Of a DNA stretch of 64,000 nucleotides, positions 1 through 11,738 are shown piece by piece (the stretch's first letter is position 1; every line of letters starts with the position of its first letter). The DNA comes from Catenaria anguillulae PL171 (taxonomy: Eukaryota; Blastocladiomycota; Blastocladiomycetes; Blastocladiales; Catenariaceae). A program made the translations under genes and the position numbers. Location of the stretch: positions 62,001-126,000 of the forward strand of contig MCFL01000006.1 of assembly GCA_002102555.1 (NCBI GenBank). The letters run 5' to 3'. The notes under the pieces are model-generated. The model did not search any database, had not been told where the DNA came from, and was given only the letters and a program-made list of their open reading frames with translations.

Positions 1-690
1 CACCCGTAATAGTCCGTTTGGCCCCTGTTTTTGTCGCCAAAGAAGGAAGCACCACCAAACCAGTGCCACTGTTGAAAGAACCATGTCAGCAATCCATCAC
101 AAGTTGAGATCAAGATGAGACACGCATATGTACCTGGAGGGTGTACTGGCCGTCAGCCAAGAAGGCCGGGATCTTGAGCTGCGTCGTGCAACGGTTCGAG
201 TCTTCAGGAGCATTGTCGCCGCCGAGTGGATCTGACGCAAAGCCAGACTTGCAACCCGACTCGTGGCACGCAAATTGCACGACATTGTTGTCAAAGTCGG
301 CCTGCGTTTGAGCACTGTTGAGCGGCACAATGGCGAGCTTGATGAAACCACCAGGCTATAAATGATTATCAGCAAGGCAATTAGCGCCGTTAGAACTCGG
401 GTTTCAGAAACATGTGAAACATGTGGACACTGGAAACAACGTACGTGGTTGTTTCGCGGCCAAACGACAGGCACGGACTGCCCACGACGATACGTCGCGT
501 CTTGCGGGCGAGCATTGTTCTTGGATCCATCGCCGCCACAGGCGGGCGATACAAAGTTGTCGAAAGCGCCGATAAAGCCGCCGTTGCGAGCCTTGGGCTC
601 AAGCAAGCGCGCATGGCCGTCGACCAGCGACGCGAATTGGAGCACAGCAAGGAGAGCGAGGAGAATGGAGATTTTGGCGTTCATGGTCAT
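1..690 (-). CDS. Secreted LPMO-like chitin-binding type-4 domain protein (5' part, cut by window edge)
   Basis: Three exons are visible: 690-445, 355-134 and 68-1, with introns of 89 and 65 nt; the 3' end lies outside the window. The chosen start (690) opens a classical signal peptide of about 25 residues ending LVDG, so the mature protein begins with His (HARLLEPKARN), as copper monooxygenases of the LPMO type do. After it come ACGG, a TYRRGQSVPVVWPRNNH motif, PGGFIKLAIVPLNS, a CHESGC motif and, past the second intron, WHWFGGASFFGD. This order matches the fungal and protist branch of the chitin-binding type-4/AA10-like family. Splicing is supported because the NNH-PGGF junction is contiguous in the family. 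Expected role: oxidative attack on, or binding to, chitin or another polysaccharide outside the cell. The exact AA class cannot be assigned without the C-terminus. An in-frame ATG further upstream (807) would bury the signal peptide, so I did not use it. Confidence 0.75.
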
Positions 691-1443
691 GAAAGGAAGG
701 GGTTGTGAGGTGATCGATCTACGATAGGCGGTGTCTATGGTGTGACAGTTCATAGCGAGTGTGGTGAGGGATGGATGGGAATGCAGGTTGAGACGATGGT
801 GAGCCACACCTTGAGGGAAGCTGCCGGCAGTCTAAGGACGGGTTTGTTGACAAGCACAGGAACGGGCTAGTGAGGGATGGATGGAGCGGGGAATATGAAA
901 GAAAGGACGGGGAGGGGGTCGGGTATTTGTATTTTCCCCTTGGCCGCCTCAGAAACACCTCGGTGAGCAAGCAGCTAAGGTATGGGAACTAGCTCCACCT
1001 CCTTGAACAACAAGCGGCCGGAACTTGATCAGCCGGCCGTGATTGACCGCTGAAGTCGAGGCAGCCATCCCATTTGCGGTATTTTCTGGTGCACTTTGAG
1101 CGGTAATGTGCGCGCAAGCGAGTCATGACTCGCTCCAACCAAAGCAGGTGTCTCTGGCTCGGCTGTGGCGAGACGGTGGGATTTGGAGGCTGCAGTGGAC
1201 ATGCATTCAAGCACCAGCCCAGTTGATGCGTCACTGTCATTCAAGGTCCGAACATCACACGTTGCCGAGCCACAACCCACCGGTCTCCTGAGAACTTACC
1301 CACTTGCAGTACGTGACAGGATCGTACCGTGATGTGGCTGCATATGGATTTACTATGTACTTCCGATGGAAACAAAATGGGGCTGACTGCCCAGACTGCC
1401 AGACACACTGACTCACGTGGTCTGGTGGTGACCGCCTCCTACC
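691..1443. other. Intergenic, no gene seen
   Basis: This holds the upstream region of the LPMO-like gene (its leader strand is pyrimidine-rich between about 720 and 970) and the 3' flank of the next gene. Short ORFs here have no recognisable domains or splice structure. Confidence 0.5.
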
Positions 1444-1974
1444 CTACCAAGATGCCCACACCTCCTTGGAATCAATACTCGCATCAAACACCCGGTCACA
1501 CTTGTGCCCATCCACAATCTTCAGGTATCCCTTGTCGGAAGGATCCTCGCCCGCAAACTCAATCTTGCCCTCAATCTTGACCCCCCACGGCTCCAAAAAG
1601 TTGGCAATCATGTACTCGATCCACTGCTCACAGCAGTAAAACTTTTCGCCCCTGTTCCACTCGATCCTTGTCCCGTCCTTGGTCGGTACCCACTGGCACC
1701 ACAGCGATGGCTGCGTCTTTGGCTGCGAGTTGTACTCGATAATGGTCTCGTCGTGACCTTGGCCATAGTCGCCCTCGGCAGCAACAAAAAACTCACCGTC
1801 GGTGCCGACATCGAGGTTGACGGCGGCACGCAACGGGTCGGGCTTGGCGCGGCACAGCGTCGAGTCGCGGATCATGTGCCGAATGTACGCGAAGTGGGTC
1901 AGGTAGGCGATTTGGGCAGGGTTGAGGGCGGGCGACAGCGAAAAGTGGCCGCGAAAGACGGTGGTGTAGCCCAT
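1444..1974 (-). CDS. Uncharacterised protein of a bacterial-type family
   Basis: Intronless 176-residue ORF with ATG at 1974. I recognise the family from bacterial genomes and prophage-like contexts, where it is a hypothetical protein of about 150-180 residues. Hallmarks seen here in order: the opening MGYTTVFRGHFSLSPALN, then AQIAYLTHFAYIRHMIRD, PDPLRAAVNLDVGTDGEFFV, LWCQWVPTKDGTRIEWN, GEKFYCCEQWIEYMIANF and EPWGVKIEGKIEFAGEDPSD. No catalytic motif or signal peptide is apparent, so no function can be given. A TATA-like element lies 99 nt upstream. Lack of introns in a genome whose larger genes mostly have them, plus a bacterial family, suggests horizontal acquisition, but that is inference; base composition looks like that of the neighbours. 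Confidence 0.7.
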   Translation of the reverse strand: MGYTTVFRGHFSLSPALNPAQIAYLTHFAYIRHMIRDSTLCRAKPDPLRAAVNLDVGTDGEFFVAAEGDYGQGHDETIIEYNSQPKTQPSLWCQWVPTKDGTRIEWNRGEKFYCCEQWIEYMIANFLEPWGVKIEGKIEFAGEDPSDKGYLKIVDGHKCDRVFDASIDSKEVWASW

Positions 1975-2072
1975 TGCTGTTTGTGGTGGATGTTGCTTTG
2001 TAGTTTCCGAGTGCTTTCATAGACCAGTGTCATGCGTGTCATCAACGAGAGTGAATCAAGAGAAAACAAAGC

Positions 2073-2080
2073 ATTTTATA
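2073..2080 (-). promoter_or_regulatory. TATA-like box for the 1444-1974 gene
   Basis: TATAAAAT on the minus strand, 99 nt upstream of the ATG at 1974. The position suits a fungal core promoter with a leader of about 70 nt. Confidence 0.4.
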
Positions 2081-2099
2081 TCTGACATTCTTCGCATAA

Positions 2100-3580
2100 A
2101 GTGATTGGGACGTTGGGCGTGGGCAAAGCAGTGAGTCAGAGGACGCCGAAGAAGAAACCGCGACGTGTTTATGTACGTGACATCGCAGGGGACACACAAA
2201 AGCCTCCCAAAACCTGATTGGGGGCCGAGGAAGAGAGTGGTTCGTAAGAGTACCTGTGAGTCGGCAGAAATCTATCCTCCACATTAAACAGGGCAAGTCC
2301 ACGCTCGTTCAACAGCACATTGCCCGAGTCGCCCCAGGAAAGGTTGCCACTCTCTCCAGACACATGCCCATCTCGATCAAGTGCCACCGTGACGTCATTT
2401 ATGACCGCCTCAGTCGTCAACTATCACCACGTCACCACAGTATAATCAACAGAGAAAAGATAATGGGTGGACGTGCTCGAGCAACTCGATGGTAAGATGG
2501 TTCCCACGGCCACGTGCCGAAATAGATCTTTTCGCTGGTGCCAACGATTCGAAAGGTTGATCCAACGTTCGGCGGTTGTACGGCCCAACTTGAAGTTGAT
2601 GCTCCAAAGTCCGTGCGACTCAGCCCCTCAGTGAAAAGGGCACAAGATTGGCTCGAGCAAATCGAATGAAGCAAAATGCCGAAGCTGGCCTCGCAAATGC
2701 AAGCAAGTCCGAGACGAATACACAGCTCGACGAACCACACCACCAGTGAATGCGGAAGGTGCGAAAACACGCGGTGCCGCCCTGCAGTAATCCTTTGGAC
2801 GGTCCAGTGCGGAGGGCTCACGCTTCGGGAGGCACGGTTTTGTATTGAGTCGGTTGGCAAAGAGGTGGGAACCGTGTGCTTGGAGTTGTGTATCAGTTTG
2901 CGTGGGAGCGGAACATCAGGACAGAGTCACGGTCTAGGGACCGGTTACGAGCATGGACACCTGCATGGGAATAGACTTGTTCCGCCATCGTCGGGACAAG
3001 CACAGTGCCAGCCAGTTGTGAAATCCAGTACAATAGACGACGCGCACGCCATTGCGATATGGTGTTGAACAAGGGACCACTTGGGGACGAGAGTCGGGTA
3101 CGTGTGGGTACGTGTGTGGAGGCGAGGGCGTGACGAACGGATTTGGCGTGGAAGAAAGGGTGAAGGTAGTTGCTGATTTGAAAGAGCGAGAGCGGAGAGC
3201 GGAGAGCTAGAGCGTGGAAACGTTGAGGCACAACGGCGAGGCATGGTCTTACTGCCACGTGTCGCTGGATCGGAGGACCGCTCCAGAAATTTCGAGCAAC
3301 AGTCAAAGAACATGAGAATATTGACATTAATTGCGAACAAGCACGAGCGCAGGTAAAGCAAATGAAATCGTGAGAATTCTCGACACTCGATGCATTGGAA
3401 TCTGCGTAACCTCTATCTTCGACTCGACCCCTGTGATCCGCCATTCACTGTTTTTGGTTCGGCGTCTTTTCCCCTCCTCATCGCCACCGAACGGATCGCC
3501 ACCCATCCTCGCCACACAGCCCCACATCTAACCTCGACCCGCCGACCTTTCTCGTGCGCAACAGATTCGGTGACGAGGAG
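2100..3580. other. Region without a confident gene
   Basis: One minus-strand segment (2420-2254) is open and flanked by a plausible acceptor (GATAG) and donor (GTACTC). It reads NDVTVALDRDGHVSGESG, LLNERGLALFNVEDRF and so on, which looks coding but matches no family I know. A second minus-strand open stretch (about 2860-2432) contains GTSEKIYFGTWPWEPS. I could not join them into a convincing gene. The right end holds the NBAS-like promoter. Confidence 0.3.
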
Positions 3581-6500
3581 ATGGCGACACCTTCCCAGCT
3601 ACCGGACACTCCGGCCCCACCGCTCCTCTACGACCTCTTTCCCGCCCAGGAATGGCACCCGGATCAATCTGCACCGTCTTCGGCGGCAGCTTCTGCCGCC
3701 GCTCTTCCCACTCCGCCGCCGCCCGCTGACCGACCACTGACAGGCCCGGGTGTTCCCTCTTGGCACCTTGCCCTCTCACCTGACACCAACCTTGTCGCAG
3801 TCCTCACCGACACGCACCTCGAAATTCACGCATTTGTCGACGCGATCGACCTTCGCGAGTCGCCGCTCAATCCTTCTCTGGCTGCGGGACGGCCCGTTCC
3901 GTCGACGGCACAGACGCGAGTGGCTCTGTGGCCGTTGCCGTCACCTGATTCGGATATTGGGGAGCAAGCAACGAGGGATCATCGGATTTGGCGTCGCATT
4001 GTGTGGGGCCAACCACTGTTTGACGAGACTGGTGAGACCAGAAAGGACAGCGATTGGCTGGCGGTCGCAGATTGGGATGGATCAGTACACGTGCTTGAGC
4101 TTGCGAGCCAGCCAGCCCAACTTTTGCATGTCGCTACCATCAACCCACACAACGCGCCGACAATTCAAGCAAAGCAGTCGGCTTCCGCAACCACATCTGC
4201 CATCGATCCTCTCGTATTTCTCTCACTCTCGCTTGACTCGCTCGACCCGACCGTGCACAAGCTGCTTTCCGTATCATTTGCTGGTGCCGTCCGCCTCGCC
4301 GCTCTCACGACCCTCAACGGTGACCCGCGCACCCTTTCCACATGCAAAACTGCGGCCAACCTGGCCGCCGAAACAAAGCACGTTCGGTACCGTCCACTTG
4401 GCACCTTCTCGACAGCTCCTTGGCTGCACTTTGCCACCTCGGCAACCTACGTGCACATTTCTCGCACGCTGTACGTGACGGGAAAGGCAGATTGCCCGCC
4501 ACATATTGCCGCGGCCGTGTTTAAAGACCATCAATCGGACGATACCACCACGGAGCTGTTGTTGGATGCGGAGACAGAGCCAGTGCCTGTGATTGCATTG
4601 ACGGTGGCCTCGGGCGGCATCCAGTTGCATCAGAGTATCGAGCCTCCCGTGCCCAAGCGGGCAAAGCCAGAGACTGGGCTGCTTGTGTCGCTCGCATCGG
4701 TGGCCAAGTCGCTTTTCGGGCTTGGCGGTGGCGGTGGCCCGTCACGACCGGCAGAATCGGACCCCGTGGCTGCAAGTTTGGAGATGGAGTTGACTGGCGT
4801 CCAATTGTCGGCATGGACATCAACCAAAAGCACGATGTCACCCGACTCGGCACTCGTTCTTCTGCTGCTTCGAGATGCCGGTGGCAATTTGCTTGTCTTG
4901 TCACCCGACCTGACCACGCGCGAGCGATACGACGGCGGATTCCTGACGCTCGCACACCAAGGGCACCCGCTGTCGCACGCTTCATGGTGGGACGGCGCAA
5001 TCGCAACTGCCACAAGTCCGGGACAAGCCCCGCAACGGGTGCCAGCAATTATCACGTGCTCCGAGGGCGGCCTATTGTTTGTCCACTCGTATCCGCAGTT
5101 CACACCGCTGTCGGCGGCCGAACAATTTGCCGCTCCTGTCGCCCTCGCACAAGCCGTCAACGGACGGTGCTGTATCCTCGACTGCGAAACCACGTCGCCC
5201 ACGGGCACAATCGCTCCCGCCGCTCAAACCTCACGCTCAACGAAATCGGCGACAACCTCGCCACGCGGTCTGATTGCACGCTCGCTCCGGTCAATCACAA
5301 ACACGCTCTTGTGGCACTTTGACGACGACCCAAACACGCACGCTGCCCAATTGCGTGCCGTCATGGCACAGGACCATGCGGTGCATGCAGCGACCACCCG
5401 CAGGCATGTGACCATGTACGACTGGCGCCCGCTCACGCCCAACGAGATGCTGATGCGGCACTTGGTCGATCACGAGTACACGGCGGCGCTCGAGTTGGCA
5501 AAGGCGCACGGGCTTGCCACAGACGTCGTGTATCAGGCCCAGTGGCGGGCGGTTGTGGCGGGTGAGGGTGGTAGTGCGGGCGCCGAGGGCAAGCCCGACG
5601 ACAAGATTGTGCAAGTGTTGGCCAACGTCAAGGATGTCATGTGGGTCTTGCAGGCGTGCGTGGATGCTTGCCCGAGGGATGCAAAGACGGCCAGAGAGGT
5701 GATTGTGCACGGGTTGAGGCTGACGGAAGAGGCTAAGGCGTGGGCCACACGTGTATCTGCTGCATCGGCAGCCGGCTCGTCCTCTGATGATGATGATGAT
5801 GCGGGCAACGACGCCGACGACCATGACCAGGATCAAGAAGCAAACACACCGGATGACCATACATTTGCCCTTCTCGAGTACCGCCTTACGCTCCTGCGCC
5901 TGCTCGACCGCCTCGAACTCTACACGCGGATCCATGGCATGGCAGCCTCGTCCACTCCGCTCGGGTCGGACCCAAACTATCAATTTCTCCGCGACGCAAA
6001 CCTCGTCGACGTTGCTTGTGCGTACGCACGCCTTGGCGATACGCGTGCTCTCAGTGTGCTGCTCAGCACACACCCTGCGCTGGCCGTGTTCCGGCCGACG
6101 ATTGCAAAGTGTTTCCCGGCATACCTGGATCCGGCAGGATACTCAAAGTTGGTATTGCCCGACAAGACCAATTGCTCGCGTGCGGCGGCTCGTGAGCCCG
6201 CAAAGCATTGGCGGCAGCCAGATTGGTGCGAGTCGGAAGCAGTCATGGCAAGGGTCGGGTGGGTGGATGATGTGGCAAGTGCCGCGGTGGCGCTGGGTGT
6301 TGAGCCTGTGGATTCGGACGAGGATATGGGCCAGCTAACGCAGTGGTACATCGAACGCGCACGCGACATGGAGGCTGACAGCGGGTGTGTCGACATGGCC
6401 GTCCGCCTCTTGGATTTGGCGCGCGTGCGCAATGTGCCCGGGCTGGGCGGATTGCATGCACGACTCAAGCAGTTGCAGGTCTTTGCGTACGACGTGTTGC

Positions 6501-9500
6501 CGCATGTGGCCGAGCTGGCGCTTGAGTGGCAGAGGATTGGACTTGACGAGTTTGAGCGCATGCCGCCCGAGCAGGTGTTGAAGAAGGTGTTTAGCGTGAA
6601 GTATGACGAGGTGGAGAATAAAGGGCCGGCGGCGACGGCGGCAGCGAATGCGGGCAAGGCCGGAGCGGCGGCCACCGTAACTGGGTTGGTGGGCAAGGCC
6701 GTAGGAGGTAGCGTGGGCGGTCTGTTGAAAAGGGGTGGAAGCGAAGAGTCGCCCTCGCATTCTGGGTTACACGTGGCCGACGCCATGAGCAAGCTGTCGC
6801 TCGACCAAATGGTGCAGCGGTTCCTTGTTCCATATGTCGTCCAATCCGGTGCACATTTGGCCCTACTTGACATCTTGTCGGGATTGTTTTTGGCGCGGCC
6901 CGAGCTCGTGATTCGCATTTTGGCTTACGACGACTTGTGGTGGAACCGTGTGCATCCAGACCCGGCCGTGGGCGAGTTGCAGCATGACCCAAAGCAAGAA
7001 GTGGTGTTTGCGGAGCGGGTATTGGAGATGGCATACTCGGTTGAGACGGCAGATGCAAAGTGGTTGGATGTTTTGGGGCGGTTGTTTGAGGTGATTCCAG
7101 ATTTGTCGGGCGATGACGACGACGAGGATGACGACGAACAAGAAAACGGAACTGTGGGAAGTGGCTCCGATGAGGAAGGGAGCTCGGGCGACGATGACGA
7201 CAACGATGACGACGACGTCGAGCAAGGGCAAGTGTCGCCGGCGAGCAGGTCGGGCATAATCAAGGGTGGCAAAGACCAGCTCATGGACCCGCACCGAGTC
7301 ATTGTCTGGCGGCGCGTTCAAGTCTATGAGGCATTGATTACCGCAGCCGAGGTGCTTTCACACGTCCATTTGTATGTCTCGCCCATCGTTTTGCGCAACG
7401 CCAGCAAACACCCGAGCCCCTCAAACTCCACGTCCCCCATCACGCACGTTCCCACCGGCCCCGCATCCTCTGGTGACCTTCTCTCCTCCACGCTCATGCG
7501 CATCGGTGCGGCCGCGACTGGGGCCTCAACGGGCAATTCACCGTCCCGCCAGACTTGGACCCGTGATCAATACTCGATCCTCCACGAACTCGTCCGTCGC
7601 ACGCCAATGGTGCCCATTGAGCTTGACTGGTTGCTTGACGCCATCAACGACCTGGTTGTGCTCAAGTTTTGGCGGATACCGCTACAAGACGTGTACGGTC
7701 CGGTTGCTCAACATGCATTGCTGGCGGGAAGCGGGAAGCATTTCGGAATGGCGGCCAAGTTTATTCCGCCGGAGCAGGTGGCGGACGTGGTCATGCAGCT
7801 GGTGAATCAGCGCGCTGATACGCAGCGCTTTGACGATGCGCTCAAGATGTACTCTCTTTTTATTTTATTCATTCCCAACCTCCACCAGACGCTGTCCAAT
7901 TACTCACGACAACATGTCACACATTTGCAGCCTCAATATTGCTTCAATTCCGTCCCTGGCATCCAACCTCACATTGTTCGCCGCGCTGCAACGGCTGCAC
8001 GATCTTGGTGTCCCTGGCGTATCTCGGACCATGTCCAAGGACGATCTGATTGCCCACACGGTTGAGTGCCCCGGGATTTCGCGGGATGCTGTCCTTGAGC
8101 TCGGTGCAAGTCTCGGATTCTCAATCATTAAGACCATGACCATGATTATCAAGCTCATGCCGCAGGACAAGGCGATCGAATTGTCGTTGGACCTTCTCTC
8201 AAATCTGGCAACCCAGGCTGATTCCGGAGATGAACGCCTGGCATGCGAAACTGTGCTCGGGATTGCCCGCCAATACTCGGAACACTCGCGCATTCCATCC
8301 TTGCTTCAAGTTGCGTTCGAGACGGTGCCGACAAAGTACGTCAAGCAAGTTCTGGACCTGTGCAGCCAAATCGAGCCCATGGTCGTGTCTCCGATTGGAA
8401 GCCCTCAAGACATCAAGGGCCGCAACCAGACGCTGGACCGCAAGTTGGTGCCGCCAGTGATTACAAAGCTGTACCCAGCTGAGTCATCGTATGCCGACAT
8501 AGTGAAATGGCTGACGCATGACGAGCACGTCCACGACCCGCATGCACCCGCCGAACTCGCATTTAACTCGGCCGCGTCGGTTCATTCCGCGCTTGTGGCG
8601 GCACCATTTTGCAATCCTGTGCTGGTTGATGCTTCGTTTCACGATCTGCTCGTCTTTGCCGGAACCAAGCGTGCGGCTGTCAAGTCGCTTACCGGGCACG
8701 AGCTCCCCGTTGTTGACAAACTGGCGACATTATCAACCACTTCTACGGCCGTTGAAGAGTTTGGGTTGCTTTCGACAACCACGTGCGCCGACCAGAACTT
8801 GATTTCCGCCGCAACCGAATTGCAAGCAATCGAGCGCCAGTCCATTGACCGCGTGCTTGCCGACTTTCCTGACATTGACCTTGTCCAATTTACGTCGACG
8901 CCCGAGTACCAGTCACTGACTCTGGCTCGTCTGCTCAAGTATTCACCACTTGCCAGCTACGAGTCAGCCGCGAATACGGCGGCGTTGCTTGTCGAACATG
9001 CCCAGTTGCAGCACGAGTTGCTTGTGCATGCATGGCTCACGGCCAATTCTGAGTATGCAGGATCGGAGAGTTTGCTTGGCCACCGCCCGGCTGCTTGGGA
9101 TCGTTGGGTCGCGAGCGTGAAAAATGGAGGTGATCATGGTGAGGCCGTGTTGCTCACAATCAAATCATTGCTTGCTCAGGTACCGCAGTCCAGGTTTTTT
9201 TTACATGCTGGTCTCCCATGCCATCGTCACTGACAATCACAGTTGTTGCTTTCAGCCGGCAACGACGCGGCAAGCTCAAGTCGTACTGTACGAAACGACT
9301 GCTCAGCTTGTACCCGATTCCGCTCGCTCTAGCCACGCACGCCAAGCTCTGATTGATCTCCTTGCTCGTCTCCATGCTGCCGACTGGTCTGTGCAAGCAT
9401 TGGTTACACACTGCTTGAGAGGCAATCGAGGATTTTTTTCCGCTCTGTTCCAATCCTTTGTAGCCTCGGAACAATTGTACGAGACCCTGCTTCGTGACCT

Positions 9501-11352
9501 GGTGCCCAAGCTTGGGGCCATTACACCGATCCTGCAAATCGATGAGTTACCGGCTGCCAACCTTTCCATCAAGCCGCTTGTTGCTCGTGATTTGGAAAGC
9601 ATCTTGACCGCTGCATGGTTGACTCGCAGCGCCTCACTTCCGACTTCACCGCGGCCGGTAGCAGCAAACCCTTTCCTCACGTCGTCGACACCATCACCAG
9701 TTCCAAGTCCGGCAAAGCACGATGATGGCCGGCTCGGTCGTCTGTTTGCCACCATTGCCAGTACCGCAACGACCTTCCGCCCCGGCTCGCCGTCAATGAC
9801 AAGCTCTCTTGCATCTACCGAGAAGACCATTCTCGATTCTGCCTCCACGCTCTTGTCCAAGGTCTTGCCGGCAGAATGGCCTGCCGTGTCCAGGCCGGTC
9901 ATGTCCCTTGTGCGCCAACAGTTTTCGATCCAGTCGCTGCCACTTATTGACAAGCTTGCGTCGGTGATTCATGAGATTGCTCCCAACGATCCTGTTGTCG
10001 CGGCGATCAAGGATGCGGTCAAGGCTGTGGAAGAATGGACCGAGTCACGCTTATTGTACCCATTCATGGACCGATTGCTGGTGGACGCAAATATTGGAAG
10101 CGCTGTCATTCAGCAGTTGATCCTTGACGGCCACCCGATTGCCCGCATTCGCGACATTGCCTTGCGTGCAGTGTCGTGCCATTTCGCTTTTGCCTTGTCA
10201 TTGGATTCCAACCAAGTCGCCCCCGCCAAGTACGACAACGCTGCCTTTGATCTAGATTTGAGGAACACGTTCAAGGCGCTTGTGGTTGCTCAAGCTGACC
10301 TGACACCCGTCTTGCGCTCAGTCCATGGGTCCAACAAGGAAGCGGATTTGTTGCTGCAAGTGGTGGTTGAACACGGTGGGGCCGGTGCGGCTCATGCCGT
10401 TGATGCATTGATTGCGCAGTTGTCGCCGTCGACTCCGGTTCTTGCGTTTAAGATGCGTGCGATTCGCTCAATCGGTGGAACCGTCAAGGATTTGTTGCGA
10501 GATCTTGATTCGCTTCACGAGCAGTGGCTCCAATTATGTAGCACCGACCAAGAGCACGGCGCGCGATTGCGAGCACTTGTCGAGTGGATGGAGGCGGGAA
10601 CAGTCGACTTGACTGCCTTGTGGGTGTGCGAATATCAGTTTGGGCAATCACTGGCGATCGATTACATTGTGCACGTGCGTTTGCAAACGCCGTCGCTTGC
10701 GTCCGAGGTTCGTCTTGCTCCTTTCCTGTGCTCATTTCCGATTCACGCATGTAAGTGACACATTCTTCTCCTTCCTTTCACGTAGATTGAGCTCGAGGTG
10801 ATTCAAAACATGTCGTCGCAAGTTCACATCCTCGCATTTGCCTTGACTTCGACCAGTCCCGATGTGCTCGCATATGGCAAGAGCTTGCTACCTCCTCCGT
10901 CGTTTGACGCTGCCGGTAATCCTGTCCAGCAATCCTGGCCGTCGCCCATTCTGGACGCGCTCGTTCCCGTCCTGCAGCTACGCAAATCGCTCGCTGACGT
11001 TGCCCAACGGTTTGGAATTGCGCAGCTGCAGCCATCTTCTCCTGCTGCTGCGACAAATCTCTTGGGTGACGTGGGTGCCCAAGGCCACGACTCGGGAGGG
11101 TCGCCCGTGCTCGTCCTGCCGGATGTCACTGGTATGCACCCAGTTCTGTGGGCGGCAGCGCTCGTTGGGCGGGTTCCATTGCCCGATTTCAAGTCGATGC
11201 TTGGGAGCACCAGCTCAGCAGTGCACACGCAACAACCAGTTCGAGGTGGTCAAGCTCGGGCGAACAGGCCAGATGCGATTCAGTTGGACGACGTCGATGA
11301 CGAGCAACGGCGAGCATGGGTCAAGATCAAGTATGACCAAGAACTTGTGTAA
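3581..11352 (+). CDS. NBAS: NBAS/Sec39 homologue, NRZ/Dsl1 tethering complex subunit
   Basis: Four exons: 3581-7848, 7931-9179, 9256 to about 10674 or 10709, and 10786-11352, giving about 2,500 residues (human NBAS has about 2,370). The ATG at 3581 was chosen; no ATG lies upstream in frame. The N-terminal 600 residues are beta-propeller-like. The Sec39 region starts near residue 617 with PLTPNEMLMRHLVDHEYTA and TDVVYQAQWR, the same order as NBAS, and later has EWQRIGLDEFERMPPEQ. Two very acidic Asp/Glu inserts lie near residues 740-755 and 1180-1215. NBAS/Sec39 works with ZW10/Dsl1 and RINT1/Tip20 to tether Golgi-derived COPI vesicles at the ER. Introns 1 and 2 (82 and 76 nt) are clear. The third donor is ambiguous between GTGCGT (10675) and GTTCGT (10710), both in phase 0. 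The C-terminus ends KIKYDQELV. Confidence 0.88.
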
Positions 11353-11738
11353 TTGGGATTAATTGTGTCACCGTGTGTCGTGTATTCTGTCTGACTCTAT
11401 TCAACATAGAGCAAGCTTGTTGACAAGTCATGTGCCGAGGTGGCAATCGATGGATGGTGTATGTGAATGGATTGCATGTATAAGTGATTGGATCGACGAA
11501 TCAGCAAAGGAACAGAAAATGGGAAAAGAGAAACAGATAAAGGGATCGACTATGTACTGCGGGGAAAATGGCCATGCAATGGCGGGTGGTATGGGGTGGG
11601 AGTGACCAAGGCATGAAGAAGCAGTAGAAAGGCAGAGCGACGGATTTCGGGGAAAAAGAAAAGAAAAACAAAAAAAAATGCCTTGCACGGACGGCGAGAG
11701 GCAGAGGGGATAACTCGATCCACCACTTGCCACAGGAT
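11353..11738. other. Convergent intergenic spacer
   Basis: 3' flanks of the NBAS-like (+) and WOPR (-) genes. A-rich tracts are present near 11655-11680; no ORF or RNA gene was recognised. Confidence 0.5.

Noticed and set aside
2100-3580. Second copy of the bacterial-type gene or another complete gene
   Set aside because: No repeat of the family's motifs was found; open segments could not be joined.
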